A stretch of DNA of 64,000 nucleotides from an uncultured Flavobacteriaceae bacterium (GCA_947495135.1 CANLXN010000001.1:777345-841344); one strand, 5' to 3'. Positions 1 through 8,784 are shown, numbered from the stretch's first letter. Notes: generated from the letters alone by a model not told the origin. Numbers and translations: made by a program.

Positions 1-1
1 G

Positions 2-1615
2 GTTTTTGAAAATATGATGTATGTCGATGGTAGTATGGCTATAAAGTTTGGAGTGCAATTTGGACTGTTTGGAGGGAGTATTCAGAAGTTAGGGACTAAA
101 ACACATCATGATAAGTATTTATCTGAAACTGGAAAAGCCAATCTTTTAGGTTGTTTTGCAATGACTGAAACGGGACATGGGTCCAATGTAAGAGGCATTA
201 AAACTACTGCAACTTATAATAAGGAAACGGACGCTATTATTATTCATACACCGGGAGAAAATGATAACAAAGAATATATAGGCAATGCCTTACATTCGTC
301 AATGGCTTCCGTCTTTGCGCAATTAATCGTAAACGGAAAAAACCATGGTGTACATGCCATATTAGTACCTATTCGTGATGAAGCACACCAAATAATGCCC
401 GGTGTTACTATAGAAGACAATGGTTACAAACTAGGTCTCAATGGTGTAGATAACGGCAAGATTTGGTTTCATCAAGTACGCGTTCCCCGAGAGAATTTAT
501 TAAATAAATATGGCGATATAACGCCAGACGGGACTTATCATTCTGATATAGAAAATCCAAGCAAACGTTTTTTTACCATGTTAGGCACATTGGTGGGTGG
601 TAGAATTTGTGTTGCGCGTGCCGGACTTGGAGGCGCCAAAAAAGCATTAGCCATTGCGATAAAGCACGCACTAAAAAGAAGACAATTTAACGATAGCATT
701 AAAGTGCAGGAAGATTTGTTAATGGATTATCCAAGTCACCAGTTACGATTAACTCCGGCTATTGCTAGCTGTTATGTATACGATATTACACTCACACACA
801 TGATGAAAGTGTATAGCGATACAACAGTCACAGACAAGCGGAAAATTGAAACACAAGCGGCCGGACTTAAATCGATCGTTACCTGGTTTGCGAATGACAC
901 CATACAGGAGTGTAGAGAAGCCTGCGGTGGGAAGGGGTATTTGATGGAAAATCAAATTGCCGATCTAAAAGGTGATGTTGATATATTCACAACTTTTGAA
1001 GGGGATAACCACGTATTATTGCAATTAGCTGCCAAAGGAGTCTTATCCGATTTTAAATCCGATTTTAATAGTGCGGGTTTTATGGCTGTGCTTAAATTAT
1101 TAGGTGCAAGAATTGGGGATAAATTAAGTATGATTAACCCTGCAAACACTAACAATGTAGACAAGGAGCATTTATACAGTACAAAATTTCATAAAGATGC
1201 TTTTAATTATCGCACGAGAAGGCTGACGTATACCATTGCCATACGCATTCGAGATTATGTAAAAAAGGGAATTCCTTCCTACCAAGCTTTTTTAAAGGTG
1301 CAGACCCATTTACTGGCTTTAGGAAAAGCTTATAGCGTAGAGTTAGCCTACGCTACTTTTGTAGATTTCACCGATACTATTAAAGATGAAAAATACAAAG
1401 AGCTATTTCAAAAAATTGGTGCGTTGTATGCTTTGCATGAATTGAGAAAAGACGCTTCGTGGTATTTAGAACAAGGTTATATTAGTGGAACGAAGTCCAA
1501 AGCATTACGTCAACGTGTAGAACGTCTCTCTACAGAATTACGACCACATATAGGGGCTTTAATCGATGGTTTTGGAATACCTAATCATTGCATGGAAGCA
1601 CCTATCGCGAAATAA
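2..1615 (+). CDS. Acyl-CoA oxidase/dehydrogenase, 5'-truncated by window edge
   Basis: Flavoprotein of fatty-acid beta-oxidation that introduces the 2,3-double bond into acyl-CoA. The reading frame is open to the left edge (four codons lie before the first ATG at 14), so the N-terminal part is outside the window; about 537 residues remain of a family usually 650-770 long. Visible marks are the FAD/substrate loop TETGHGSNV (about residue 51), an internal ACGGKGYL segment, and TTFEGDNHVLLQ, where E aligns with the catalytic glutamate of peroxisomal-type acyl-CoA oxidases. TETGHGSNV favours an oxidase-like member over a short acyl-CoA dehydrogenase. In bacteria such proteins may still act as dehydrogenases, so electron acceptor use is not settled. 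It stands alone; the next gene converges from the minus strand. Confidence 0.9.
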   Translation, partial: VFENMMYVDGSMAIKFGVQFGLFGGSIQKLGTKTHHDKYLSETGKANLLGCFAMTETGHGSNVRGIKTTATYNKETDAIIIHTPGENDNKEYIGNALHSSMASVFAQLIVNGKNHGVHAILVPIRDEAHQIMPGVTIEDNGYKLGLNGVDNGKIWFHQVRVPRENLLNKYGDITPDGTYHSDIENPSKRFFTMLGTLVGGRICVARAGLGGAKKALAIAIKHALKRRQFNDSIKVQEDLLMDYPSHQLRLTPAIASCYVYDITLTHMMKVYSDTTVTDKRKIETQAAGLKSIVTWFANDTIQECREACGGKGYLMENQIADLKGDVDIFTTFEGDNHVLLQLAAKGVLSDFKSDFNSAGFMAVLKLLGARIGDKLSMINPANTNNVDKEHLYSTKFHKDAFNYRTRRLTYTIAIRIRDYVKKGIPSYQAFLKVQTHLLALGKAYSVELAYATFVDFTDTIKDEKYKELFQKIGALYALHELRKDASWYLEQGYISGTKSKALRQRVERLSTELRPHIGALIDGFGIPNHCMEAPIAK

Positions 1616-1852
1616 GTGTTGCCTTTTTTAGGATTAAAATGCACAAGCAAGTATTCTAGGTTTTTCTAAGCGCATAATAGCTTAGTCTATGTTTACGATG
1701 TTCGATGGACGATATGTTGTTTTGTCTATCTTGGAAGACATTCCACAGGAGCTTAAAATTTAGCAGTGTAAATTTCTACATAACTGTTCTAAAACTAGTT
1801 CTAATTTCATCTGTTACATGGAAGTGTGCTATAACGATTAAGAAGCTACTAA
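1616..1852. other. Convergent intergenic region
   Basis: Non-coding space between the acyl-CoA oxidase stop and the GIN-protein stop. No clear terminator hairpin seen. It contains TCGATGGACGATAT at 1702-1715, a 14-bp word that recurs in near-identical form in two other intergenic regions (9495-9508 and 10252-10265). Confidence 0.4.
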
Positions 1853-2563
1853 TTATATTTTCTTAATTGTAGATAATTCTTTTACACTTATTTGCCTCTT
1901 GGCTGGATTTCCTTTATAACTTATCTTTACAGCTCCTTCAGCTTCTACCTTAAGCTCTTCGGTTGCATAAATGTTTAGTTCCCCCATTCCAGAACTTTTA
2001 ATACTTACATTTTTAGATTCTAGTTGTAAAGCATTCATTGAACTTGCATCTAATTTTTCAATAAATAAATTATCACTAACTCCTTTTATTGTTAAATCAC
2101 TAAATGATGACATAGTGCAGGTTAAAGATTTTGTATCGATATGCACTATTGCCTTGGTAGCGCCGTCACATATTAATAGTAATGCATTAGTTTTGAAAGT
2201 ATTTAAGACATTTAAATCTATAAATCCGTTTAGATTTAACTCTTCTAAATCTCTTACTGTGATCCGTAATTTTATATCATCAAATTCTACTGAGGAGTTA
2301 ACACCCGTCTCAAAACTAATTTTTAAAGATTTATTTTTCTCGCTAGTCTTAATATAATTAAACATCTCTTTTTCCGCCTCAATAAATAAACTCTCTACAT
2401 CGCCCTGTTCAATTATTACAGTAAAAGGACCGTTAATTATTAAATTATTGAACGGTGCTACCACTACCTCTTTAAGAATGGTGTCATTTTCATATGCATT
2501 TACAGAAATACTATTAACTAATAGTACTGTTAGAACTAGCATTATTTTTACAAATGTTTTCAT
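1853..2563 (-). CDS. GIN-domain (DUF2807-type) secreted protein
   Basis: 236-residue exported protein: signal peptide (MKTFVKIMLVLTVLLVNS, cleaved near NAYE), then a beta-rich domain starting at FNNLIINGPFTVIIEQGD, the usual opening of the GIN/DUF2807 family (putative adhesin-head-like beta-helix). The repeating pattern of short strands, as in LNLNGFIDLNVLN and LTIKGVSDNLFIE, fits that fold. The molecular function of the family is not established. It lies 59 nt downstream of the serine hydrolase gene on the same strand and is probably the last gene of the PadR-linked group. PadR, HAAS-membrane and bactofilin/adhesin-like proteins commonly occur together, which supports an envelope role (inference). 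Confidence 0.8.
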   Translation of the reverse strand: MKTFVKIMLVLTVLLVNSISVNAYENDTILKEVVVAPFNNLIINGPFTVIIEQGDVESLFIEAEKEMFNYIKTSEKNKSLKISFETGVNSSVEFDDIKLRITVRDLEELNLNGFIDLNVLNTFKTNALLLICDGATKAIVHIDTKSLTCTMSSFSDLTIKGVSDNLFIEKLDASSMNALQLESKNVSIKSSGMGELNIYATEELKVEAEGAVKISYKGNPAKRQISVKELSTIKKI

Positions 2564-2622
2564 GTTTATTTCTTTTAATTGTTATGATTAAAATTTTAAA
2601 AAAGTATTAATTATTTGGGTTG

Positions 2623-4503
2623 TTAGATCCAAAATCTAACTGCAAACCACCCCATAGACGCACAATAACTACAAATAAAAATATTTGCAAATAGTACTAG
2701 TGACCAAAATGTTCGACTGTATAAACTTTGTGATTTTTTCTTCTCTTTTAGATATGCATATATAAGCCAGATACAAGTCAATGGATATGCTAGTGTTAAG
2801 ACATATATGACTATAGAAGTGATGCTTATTAATCCTAAATTAGGAATTCTATCAAAGCTTGAATTTATCAGTGTTAGATAAATTGAAAAAACGATTATTA
2901 GGAATGGTAAGACAAACTTAAAAGTTTTGAACAAGGATGTTTTATTAGATTTATTAAAGAGAAATGCTATGGCTTTATATATAAATATCGCTGCTGTTAT
3001 AATTAAAACAAAGAGACTAAAAACCAATAAAAGTCTTAAAACGGTATAATATATCTTGTTTGTGGGAAGAAAAGTACTATCATAATATCGTAGTGATTTC
3101 GTGCCTTGGTATTCAGTTAGGTAAACTGTAGGAATAGTTTCACCATATTCTTCATTCAAGAAAGCATTCCCGCCGACGTTTTTATAGGTGTATTCTCCGT
3201 TTTCGATATCAGAAATCAACAGTTCATCACCTTCAATTCTCACCGATTTTGATCTAAAAGGAAAATTAATAAAATTCCATATCTCATGGGTGTCATTTAA
3301 TTCGCGATGTTCCCCTTCCCAATCTTTAAATCTAGAAAGATCCCCGTTTACTAATTGATAATCTGAAATAACTTCTTTGGAACCACAAAATTGATTAATC
3401 ACTAAATCAATGATTTCTCTGTTGCTCACTCCAAATAAATTTGTACAAACAAAAACACCAATATCCAATTCTCTGTTATAAATAAAGTTCGAAACGAATC
3501 CATCTGTCAAACCACTATTACCTTTAAATACAATTTCTTTATCACCAAAGATTCTATCTTCTAAAGCCATATTATAGCCTGTTCGAATATTATTAGCGAC
3601 ATCAAAGTCACTGTGAAGTTTCTCCATTTCTTCAACGCCAGAAGTTCCTATTAATGGAATTGTTTGTTGCTCATTTTCATTCAATAAATATTGAAGAAAT
3701 TTTGCCATATCATTTGCATTGGATCTAAGCCCTGTAGATCCTAACTCAAGAGAAGGCTTGTTATCGTCTGTTTTGACAATTTTGGAGTCAATTTTTGTGT
3801 AACCACAAACAGTTAGGTTTTTTTCGTTTGTTTTGCTGAATTCATTAAACCCACTAGTCGTCATTTTCAATGGCCTCAAAATATGGTTTTCAATGTAATC
3901 GTTATAGGCCATCCCAGTTTTCTTCTCAATAATATATCCTAGAATGACATATCCAGGGTTAGAATAAGAAGTAACTAAACCTGGTTTCCAATGAGATTTA
4001 AATGTATTTTTCAGACTCAAAACCCTATCGTAACTCGCTGTTCCATATATTCCTTCATATCGAGTTGCTAATTGTGCATAACTATAATCACCGAAACCAG
4101 ATTTATGCTCTATTAAGTGTTTAATTTTGATAGGATGTGTTTCCTCCCATTTGTTTTTAAATGGAATTTCCGGAGCAACTATTTTCAATTCATCTTCAAG
4201 ACTTAACGAACCTTCATTTACCAAGCGCATTATTGCCATATTGGTAAATGTCTTTGTTAGGGAAGCAATTTTAAACGTATTATCGTTCCGAATTTTTATT
4301 TTGTATTCGAGATCTGAATAACCAAAAACGGTCTGAAACAAAATGGAATCTTTAGTAACTACGGTAATGGCACCACCGGGAATCATTTTTGCTTCTATTA
4401 TTTTCTCAATTGAATCTATTAATTTACTGTTGATTAATGATTGTGACTGTACCGTTTTCACAGTCATTAAAAGAAGGCCTATTAGGTAAAGTTTAAATTT
4501 CAT
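2623..4503 (-). CDS. Serine hydrolase (beta-lactamase/DD-peptidase fold) with C-terminal membrane helices
   Basis: 626 residues with signal peptide (about 1-20), then a class C beta-lactamase/AmpH-like domain. The nucleophile motif is SLTK (S81-K84) and the second motif is YSN (Y180-N182). The C-terminal third, after about residue 480, holds four or more hydrophobic helices (VLRLLLVFSLFVLIITAAIF, FVLPFLIIVFSIYL, LISITSIVIYVLTLAYPL, and a final one), so the catalytic domain is probably tethered to the inner membrane and faces the periplasm. The family includes D-aminopeptidases, esterases and peptidoglycan-related enzymes; substrate cannot be called. A dyad matching the one before padR sits 25 nt upstream of the start, suggesting PadR control separate from or added to read-through from the HAAS gene. 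Confidence 0.85.
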   Translation of the reverse strand: MKFKLYLIGLLLMTVKTVQSQSLINSKLIDSIEKIIEAKMIPGGAITVVTKDSILFQTVFGYSDLEYKIKIRNDNTFKIASLTKTFTNMAIMRLVNEGSLSLEDELKIVAPEIPFKNKWEETHPIKIKHLIEHKSGFGDYSYAQLATRYEGIYGTASYDRVLSLKNTFKSHWKPGLVTSYSNPGYVILGYIIEKKTGMAYNDYIENHILRPLKMTTSGFNEFSKTNEKNLTVCGYTKIDSKIVKTDDNKPSLELGSTGLRSNANDMAKFLQYLLNENEQQTIPLIGTSGVEEMEKLHSDFDVANNIRTGYNMALEDRIFGDKEIVFKGNSGLTDGFVSNFIYNRELDIGVFVCTNLFGVSNREIIDLVINQFCGSKEVISDYQLVNGDLSRFKDWEGEHRELNDTHEIWNFINFPFRSKSVRIEGDELLISDIENGEYTYKNVGGNAFLNEEYGETIPTVYLTEYQGTKSLRYYDSTFLPTNKIYYTVLRLLLVFSLFVLIITAAIFIYKAIAFLFNKSNKTSLFKTFKFVLPFLIIVFSIYLTLINSSFDRIPNLGLISITSIVIYVLTLAYPLTCIWLIYAYLKEKKKSQSLYSRTFWSLVLFANIFICSYCASMGWFAVRFWI

Positions 4504-4527
4504 ATGTAGTTAAAATAGTTAAGCACT

Positions 4528-4548
4528 ATACATTGTTATACTATGTAT
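4528..4548. promoter_or_regulatory. Putative PadR operator before serine hydrolase
   Basis: Dyad ATACAT-N9-ATGTAT. The arms and 9-nt spacing are the same as in the dyad before padR (5503-5523), and both spacers carry GTTAT. ATGT/ACAT half-sites are typical of PadR-family operators. Located 25 nt upstream of the hydrolase start codon. No matching TAnnTTTG box was seen next to it, so the promoter itself is not defined. Confidence 0.6.
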
Positions 4549-4563
4549 CTATGTAAAAAAAAG

Positions 4564-5151
4564 CTAATTTTTCATATTTTGTTTTAGACGCAGTAATAAA
4601 GTAATAAAAATAAACAGAACAACAGCACAGAGCAACATCACTGGAATAAACCAGTTCCCTAAAAGTTCTACTACAACGTCAGTTTCCAAACCTTTATAAG
4701 TGCCTAAAGTTTCAATAGATCCATTAACCATAAACAAACCTACTTCGTTCGGATTCATCAACTTTAAGACAATACCGTATAAAAAACCAAAAAGTGATAG
4801 ATATAGTAACGAAAATATTGCATAGGATATTCCGTTTCCTATATTTAAAAGTAACGCCTTAAATACATGAATTGGGTTCAATGTCTTGGTTGCTTCAAAT
4901 AATTTTTTATCTGCAATTAAAGGTTTTAGAACCACTTCAGGATCGCCCAATTTGTCTAAAATATGGAGCAATGAATCCTCTTCTGAAATATCTGTTGACA
5001 TCTGTATTCCTTCAAAAATATGACTATTAAATTCCAATAGCACTTCTTCCCTATCCATTTTATTTAAGGACGACGTTGTGCGTTTTATACGACGCATGTA
5101 ATTGTCATATATTTTTTGTGAAGTTGTATTTTTAAAAGCTATACTTTTCAT
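4564..5151 (-). CDS. HAAS-domain (DUF1700-like) membrane protein
   Basis: 195-residue protein with an N-terminal soluble helical domain (about 1-90, including LNKMDREEVLLEFNSHIFEG and LLHILDKLGDPEVVLKPL) typical of HAAS/DUF1700 proteins that accompany PadR regulators. Two hydrophobic regions follow (about 105-130 and 170-190) with a short extracytoplasmic loop between them. It overlaps the padR stop by 4 nt (ATGA arrangement), so the two are almost certainly translationally coupled. In related systems the HAAS protein is thought to act with its PadR partner in sensing or anchoring; that role here is inference. No catalytic motif is visible. Confidence 0.8.
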   Translation of the reverse strand: MKSIAFKNTTSQKIYDNYMRRIKRTTSSLNKMDREEVLLEFNSHIFEGIQMSTDISEEDSLLHILDKLGDPEVVLKPLIADKKLFEATKTLNPIHVFKALLLNIGNGISYAIFSLLYLSLFGFLYGIVLKLMNPNEVGLFMVNGSIETLGTYKGLETDVVVELLGNWFIPVMLLCAVVLFIFITLLLRLKQNMKN

Positions 5152-5483
5152 TTAGATATTTTATTTATTGCCTTTTCTAGTTCGCTCCAATAGCTCGTCA
5201 TCTCTATCAAGGTTTCTTCACCAATAGTAGTTAGTGAATAATATTTTCTTGGAATTCCAGAATTTTGTTCTACCCATTCAGAGACAACCAGTTCTTCTTT
5301 CTTTAATCTATTCATTAATGGGTAGAGCGTTCCTTCGGCAATTTCTATAGATGTAAATTTCCTAACTTCTTCTATAAGCTCATAGCCATAGAATTTATTA
5401 TCCTTGAGAACATTCAAAATAATAAAGGCAAGTGTTCCCTTCTTTACTTGCGATTTCCATTTATGTATAAACTCATCATTCAC
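5148..5483 (-). CDS. PadR-family transcriptional regulator
   Basis: 111-residue winged-helix repressor. Family marks are KKGTLAFIILNVLKDNKFYGYELIEEV (helices 1-2), IAEGTLYPLMNRLKKEELV (recognition helix and wing) and the RKYYSLTTIGEE wing end, followed by a short C-terminal dimerisation helix; the length fits PadR subfamily s2. The start is GTG at 5483-5481; no in-frame ATG precedes it and homology begins right after. The promoter just upstream has a TTG-N20-TACATTTG arrangement overlapped by ATGTAT/ATACAT half-sites, so autorepression is likely. First gene of the PadR - HAAS - hydrolase - GIN group. Confidence 0.9.
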   Translation of the reverse strand: MNDEFIHKWKSQVKKGTLAFIILNVLKDNKFYGYELIEEVRKFTSIEIAEGTLYPLMNRLKKEELVVSEWVEQNSGIPRKYYSLTTIGEETLIEMTSYWSELEKAINKISK

Positions 5484-5487
5484 ATTG

Positions 5488-5523
5488 CAAATGTATTACA
5501 TAATACATAGTTATGCAATGTAT
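5488..5523 (-). promoter_or_regulatory. padR promoter with overlapping operators
   Basis: On the minus strand TTG (5518-5516), 20 nt, then TACATTTG (5495-5488) match the Bacteroidota -33/-7 form. Three half-sites overlap it: ATGTAT 5491-5496, ATACAT 5503-5508 and ATGTAT 5518-5523. The first two form a perfect 8-2-8 palindrome at 5491-5508 (ATGTATTA-CA-TAATACAT). The second and third form ATACAT-N9-ATGTAT, the same as at 4528-4548. The -7 box ends only 4 nt before the GTG start, so the transcript would be nearly leaderless, or the promoter call is off. Confidence 0.65.
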
Positions 5524-5773
5524 ATTTAAATTATATTTATTTTCCCCTTACTTTACATCCTACTCTCCTGTCCTTTTAAATCTATTGACTAATTAAGATA
5601 CTTACATTTATGCTCTAAATGCCGGTTATTGCTATATCCCAATTAGTGTGTTGAAGTACGGGCATCACAAACGAGGTTATTATAATAGCATCTCAATTAT
5701 CAAGAATCAAACCCACAGCAATGAAGGAATAACCTTGTTAATTGAAGTATTTTAACTCAAATACCTTTCATAA
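5524..5773. other. Intergenic region upstream of padR
   Basis: AT-rich non-coding stretch between the padR promoter and the ABC permease remnant. No ORF with family resemblance and no clear hairpin seen. Confidence 0.4.
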
Positions 5774-6112
5774 TTTAAAACATTACTTATTTTTATTATT
5801 GATGATGAAAAACAGCAAGAATTTAATTCCGATGTTTTTTGTCGCTTTGTTTTTGTTATTCAAAGTGGGACCGATATGGTTAATCATTTGGATTTTTTAC
5901 AGGCCTTCACCAATTATCACGAGAATTTGCGATTAACTTTTTATCCGAAGATTTTTGAAAACAATCCGGCAGACGTAATTGACTGGAAAAATCATCAAGC
6001 CAAATTTCATAGTTCAAAACAAGATTTTAGCTGGATGTATTTAACGTTTCCAACGCTACTTATTACTTTAATAATAGCAAGTTTTGGGTTGTTAAACTTT
6101 CGGAAACTTTAA
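5774..6112 (+). pseudogene. Remnant of ABC-transporter permease C-terminus (DUF3526-like)
   Basis: A frame open from a stop at 5771 to TAA at 6110 reads through residues such as QSGTDMVNHLDFLQAFTNYH, a glutamate/asparagine-rich segment and a last membrane helix, TLLITLIIASFGLLNF, ending RKL. This resembles the last about 100 residues of ABC-2 permeases with a DUF3526-like domain (extracytoplasmic helical part plus final helix). Nothing of the N-terminal membrane part or a partner ATPase is present upstream, and no convincing start codon exists (the only in-frame ATG, at 5876, lies within the conserved part). A strong hairpin follows the stop directly, as expected for the end of a once-functional gene. 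Assignment is by eye and moderate. Confidence 0.45.
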
Positions 6113-6116
6113 TTAA

Positions 6117-6149
6117 AATAAGGGTTAGACATCATTTCTAGCCCTTATT
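6117..6149 (+). terminator. Hairpin after ABC remnant
   Basis: 12-bp stem (AATAAGGGTTAG / CTAGCCCTTATT, one G-U pair) with 9-nt loop, 4 nt after the remnant's stop codon. The plus-strand T-run after it is weak (ctaatggtctttt), so efficiency is uncertain; it may act in both directions because the minus-strand side has TTTTAATT. Confidence 0.5.
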
Positions 6150-6299
6150 CTAATGGTCTTTTAAAATAAAAGCACACCTCTTAACAACCATTGAAAGTGT
6201 AATTACATGTCATTCTTTCTATCTTCTGAACCAAGAACAGCTAATGTGGACACATTTGTTACCGCATAAAGCCTAATTCACTGAACCCGTACATAAATA

Positions 6300-7802
6300 T
6301 TATTCAACTTTATCCAACCTCTTAAGCGCCTTTCTAGAACTTTCACACCAATCGCAGCGGTCATTTTTAGCCAATTCTAATGCCTTTGTATAGCTTTGTA
6401 TGGCTTTCTTCTTTTGACCATTTTTCGCATATGCTTCACCTAGAGAATCCCAGACGTTTCCATCATTGGGAAACAGTTCTGCGTTTAATTTGAAAATTTC
6501 TATAGACCATTTTAGATGCTTTTCGATGTCCATTATTTCATTTTTGAGAATCCGGTATCCGAGCCCGTTTAACCGTTCTGGGCTCCTTAATGAACTTTCG
6601 TAATGGTCTTTAATCACTGCAATGAGCTCATCCGATTGTGATATTTCATGGGACTTCATAAAATCGAATACTAGATAAAATAAATTCTTCTTGATTGGTT
6701 TGGGTTCATAGAACTCATCAAAAATCATTTTCTCTATTGGCCAGGCTACTTCTACTTCCCTGCTACTTGCATTTGTAAATAGAATAATGACCACGTCTTC
6801 TTTCGGCAAATAAATATAATCATGGAAAAACACTCGATTCCCACCATTATGACTAATGATCTTGGTATTTCTGTCTGAATTAAAAATAGCCCATCCATAG
6901 GCATAATAGCTAGATCCGTCTTCGTATTCCAGTACATACGGTTTCGTTAATTTTTCGAATTGTGATTTAGATAAAATTTTATTCGCTTTTAAAGCTTCGT
7001 ACCATTTGTACATATCTCCCGTGGTCGAATGAATCCCTCCATTCCCTTTTAAGGTCCAAGTAACTTTGTCTTGTTCTTTATAACGTGATATTAATGTCCC
7101 CATATGCAAAAGGTTGCGCGCATATCCGTTTGCAATCTCTTCATTTTCCCAATGTGGAATTAAATATCCCGTATGGGTCATTCCTGCAGGAGTGAATAAG
7201 TGTTCCATTAAAAACGACTCATAATCTTTACCTGAAACGATTTCAATAATTCTGGCCAAAATGCTATAACCTGCATTGGAATATTCGTATTTGGATCCTG
7301 GTTCATGAAGTAATTTGGCAGCAAAAAGGGTTTTAAAAAATCGTTTCCTTGGGATATCATCAAAATCACCATCCCCAATAACATCGATCATCCCTGAGGT
7401 ATGCGTTAATAATTGATGTATGGTGATGTTTTTTTTGTCCTTTGGGATATTTCTGAAATACTTTGTCAACGAATCGGTCACTTGTAACAAACCCATATCC
7501 TCCAACTTGAGAACTGCGGTGGCGGTGAACTGTTTGGTAACCGAACCAATTGTTGAAACAGTAGTTCTCTTGTAGGGAACCTGGTTTTCTTTATGGGCCA
7601 TTCCATATCCTTTGTGAAGAATAATTTCACCTTGCTTTGCTATTAGTAATGATCCCGAAAATCCATTCGAAACACCCTCACTTAAATAATGGTCTATTTT
7701 CTCTTTAAGTACTGCGTTATCATAGTTTTCTTGAGCTATCAGATCTTCTGAAATTAGAAGTAATAGCGTCAGATGTAAGAGTATTATAACCGAGTTTTTC
7801 AT
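6300..7802 (-). CDS. Serine hydrolase (beta-lactamase fold) with C-terminal TPR
   Basis: 500 residues: signal peptide (about 1-23, ending LIAQ), serine beta-lactamase-like domain with SVTK (S87-K90), YSN (Y174-N176) and HNGG (H318), then a linker and a short TPR region (about 420-500; WDSLGEAYAKNGQKKKAIQS). All three catalytic motifs are intact, so an active periplasmic or surface DD-peptidase/esterase-type enzyme is expected; substrate unknown. The TPR tail suggests a protein partner. It follows the small membrane protein by 90 nt on the same strand and lies at the end of the ECF sigma cluster, so expression from the second ECF-type promoter (8296-8325) is likely. Confidence 0.87.
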   Translation of the reverse strand: MKNSVIILLHLTLLLLISEDLIAQENYDNAVLKEKIDHYLSEGVSNGFSGSLLIAKQGEIILHKGYGMAHKENQVPYKRTTVSTIGSVTKQFTATAVLKLEDMGLLQVTDSLTKYFRNIPKDKKNITIHQLLTHTSGMIDVIGDGDFDDIPRKRFFKTLFAAKLLHEPGSKYEYSNAGYSILARIIEIVSGKDYESFLMEHLFTPAGMTHTGYLIPHWENEEIANGYARNLLHMGTLISRYKEQDKVTWTLKGNGGIHSTTGDMYKWYEALKANKILSKSQFEKLTKPYVLEYEDGSSYYAYGWAIFNSDRNTKIISHNGGNRVFFHDYIYLPKEDVVIILFTNASSREVEVAWPIEKMIFDEFYEPKPIKKNLFYLVFDFMKSHEISQSDELIAVIKDHYESSLRSPERLNGLGYRILKNEIMDIEKHLKWSIEIFKLNAELFPNDGNVWDSLGEAYAKNGQKKKAIQSYTKALELAKNDRCDWCESSRKALKRLDKVE

Positions 7803-7892
7803 AATGATTTTGTTTAAAATTAGGATGTATTTTTCCGTGCTTATCTTTTCAGAAGCAATAAAAAGGAGTTTATAAAAGTCTAATGGGTTTGC

Positions 7893-8270
7893 TTATTTAC
7901 TAAAGCGATTTAAGTACCACGTGTTTAACAAAAAACCAACAGCTATACTTATGGCCATAATACCAACAGAATGAATACCCAATGGCAGATAATAATTCGT
8001 AATAAATAAGCCAATTCCTGAGGTCATTAAGATTAAAACCCATTTCATACTAATGTGCCTCGCACTGTCTGCATCTTTTTGTAGAATGATTGCAACTAAG
8101 TGTTCTGAAATACCTTTTTCGAGCATTTTATTTTTTAGTTTATGATCAAGAAAAGTTCGTAGTATTGATAAAATGAAACCAATTGCTATGATTATTAAGA
8201 GAATCATTGCGCCAGCTCTATAAACATCTGGATCTATATCTGAAGGTGTTATTATATTTAGTGCTATCAT
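7893..8270 (-). CDS. Small membrane protein in ECF sigma operon
   Basis: 125 residues with three hydrophobic helices (about 18-40, 74-92, 98-116) separated by a charged cytoplasmic-type loop (RTFLDHKLKNKMLEKGISEHLV). No enzymatic motif. Similar small DUF6249-like membrane proteins often sit beside ECF sigma/anti-sigma genes in Bacteroidota; that link is context, not a firm family call. It has its own promoter copy identical in key bases and spacing to the one before the sigma gene, which makes it a probable direct target of that sigma factor. Followed by the serine hydrolase. Confidence 0.65.
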   Translation of the reverse strand: MIALNIITPSDIDPDVYRAGAMILLIIIAIGFILSILRTFLDHKLKNKMLEKGISEHLVAIILQKDADSARHISMKWVLILMTSGIGLFITNYYLPLGIHSVGIMAISIAVGFLLNTWYLNRFSK

Positions 8271-8295
8271 ATTTTTGTTATAAGGTCTATAATTA

Positions 8296-8325
8296 ATTAG
8301 ACAGGTATCGCTTCTAAATGTTGCA
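8296..8325 (-). promoter_or_regulatory. ECF-type promoter copy 2 (internal)
   Basis: On the minus strand TGCAAC (8325-8320), 16 nt, TGTCTAAT (8303-8296). The same two words with the same 16-nt spacing occur before the sigma gene at 9392-9421. Located about 26 nt before the start of the small membrane protein gene, in the 61-nt gap after the anti-sigma stop. Confidence 0.75.
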
Positions 8326-8331
8326 ACTGGT

Positions 8332-8784
8332 CTAAGAAAAATCGATTTTGTTCATTTTTGATTTATAGGTTGCCATCATATCCATACTAAACAATGTAAC
8401 TATCAATAGCCCTACGCAGATGATAAATCCAATAGATAGATCCTCTATGCCGAACGAGTATTTCATTTCGCCTATAAATATGTAAGATAGAATGGCCACA
8501 ATACCAATAATGATAAACACGATTGGGCCGGCAAAAAAATATCTATTCGAACGTTTTTCTCGTTCTAATTGAGTCGTTATTTGACGTAGAACACGATCTT
8601 CCAAATTAAAGTCCAATACAGGCACTTCCTGCGCTTTAAAATCTGTAGATAGCTCTTGATATCCAGCCACCATTTTCTGACATATTTGGCATGCATTAAT
8701 ATGCCTAGCTATGTTCTTATCACAATGGTCTTTATCAAAGATGAATTGCTGAATACTTTGATCGTCTGGATGAATCGTCTTCAT
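8332..8784 (-). CDS. Anti-sigma factor with H-x3-C-x2-C motif
   Basis: 150 residues. The N-terminal domain carries H28-x3-C32-x2-C35 (ARHINACQICQKM), the zinc-binding core of ZAS-type anti-sigma factors. It is followed by a linker (60-80) and two membrane helices (about 83-106 and 116-138). It would hold the cognate sigma factor at the inner membrane until a signal releases it. The start overlaps the sigma gene stop by 4 nt, so the pair is translationally coupled, which is standard for such pairs. The short C-terminus after helix 2 leaves no large periplasmic sensor domain, so signal input may come from another protein such as the neighbouring membrane protein (inference). Confidence 0.8.
   Translation of the reverse strand: MKTIHPDDQSIQQFIFDKDHCDKNIARHINACQICQKMVAGYQELSTDFKAQEVPVLDFNLEDRVLRQITTQLEREKRSNRYFFAGPIVFIIIGIVAILSYIFIGEMKYSFGIEDLSIGFIICVGLLIVTLFSMDMMATYKSKMNKIDFS

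Noticed and set aside
749..1164. Minus-strand frames inside the acyl-CoA oxidase
   Set aside because: Antisense shadows of a clearly coding gene, with no domain of their own.
5742..5936. 64-codon frame with a membrane-like helix
   Set aside because: It is out of frame with the family-like ABC permease remnant that covers the same DNA; treated as a shadow of the pseudogene.
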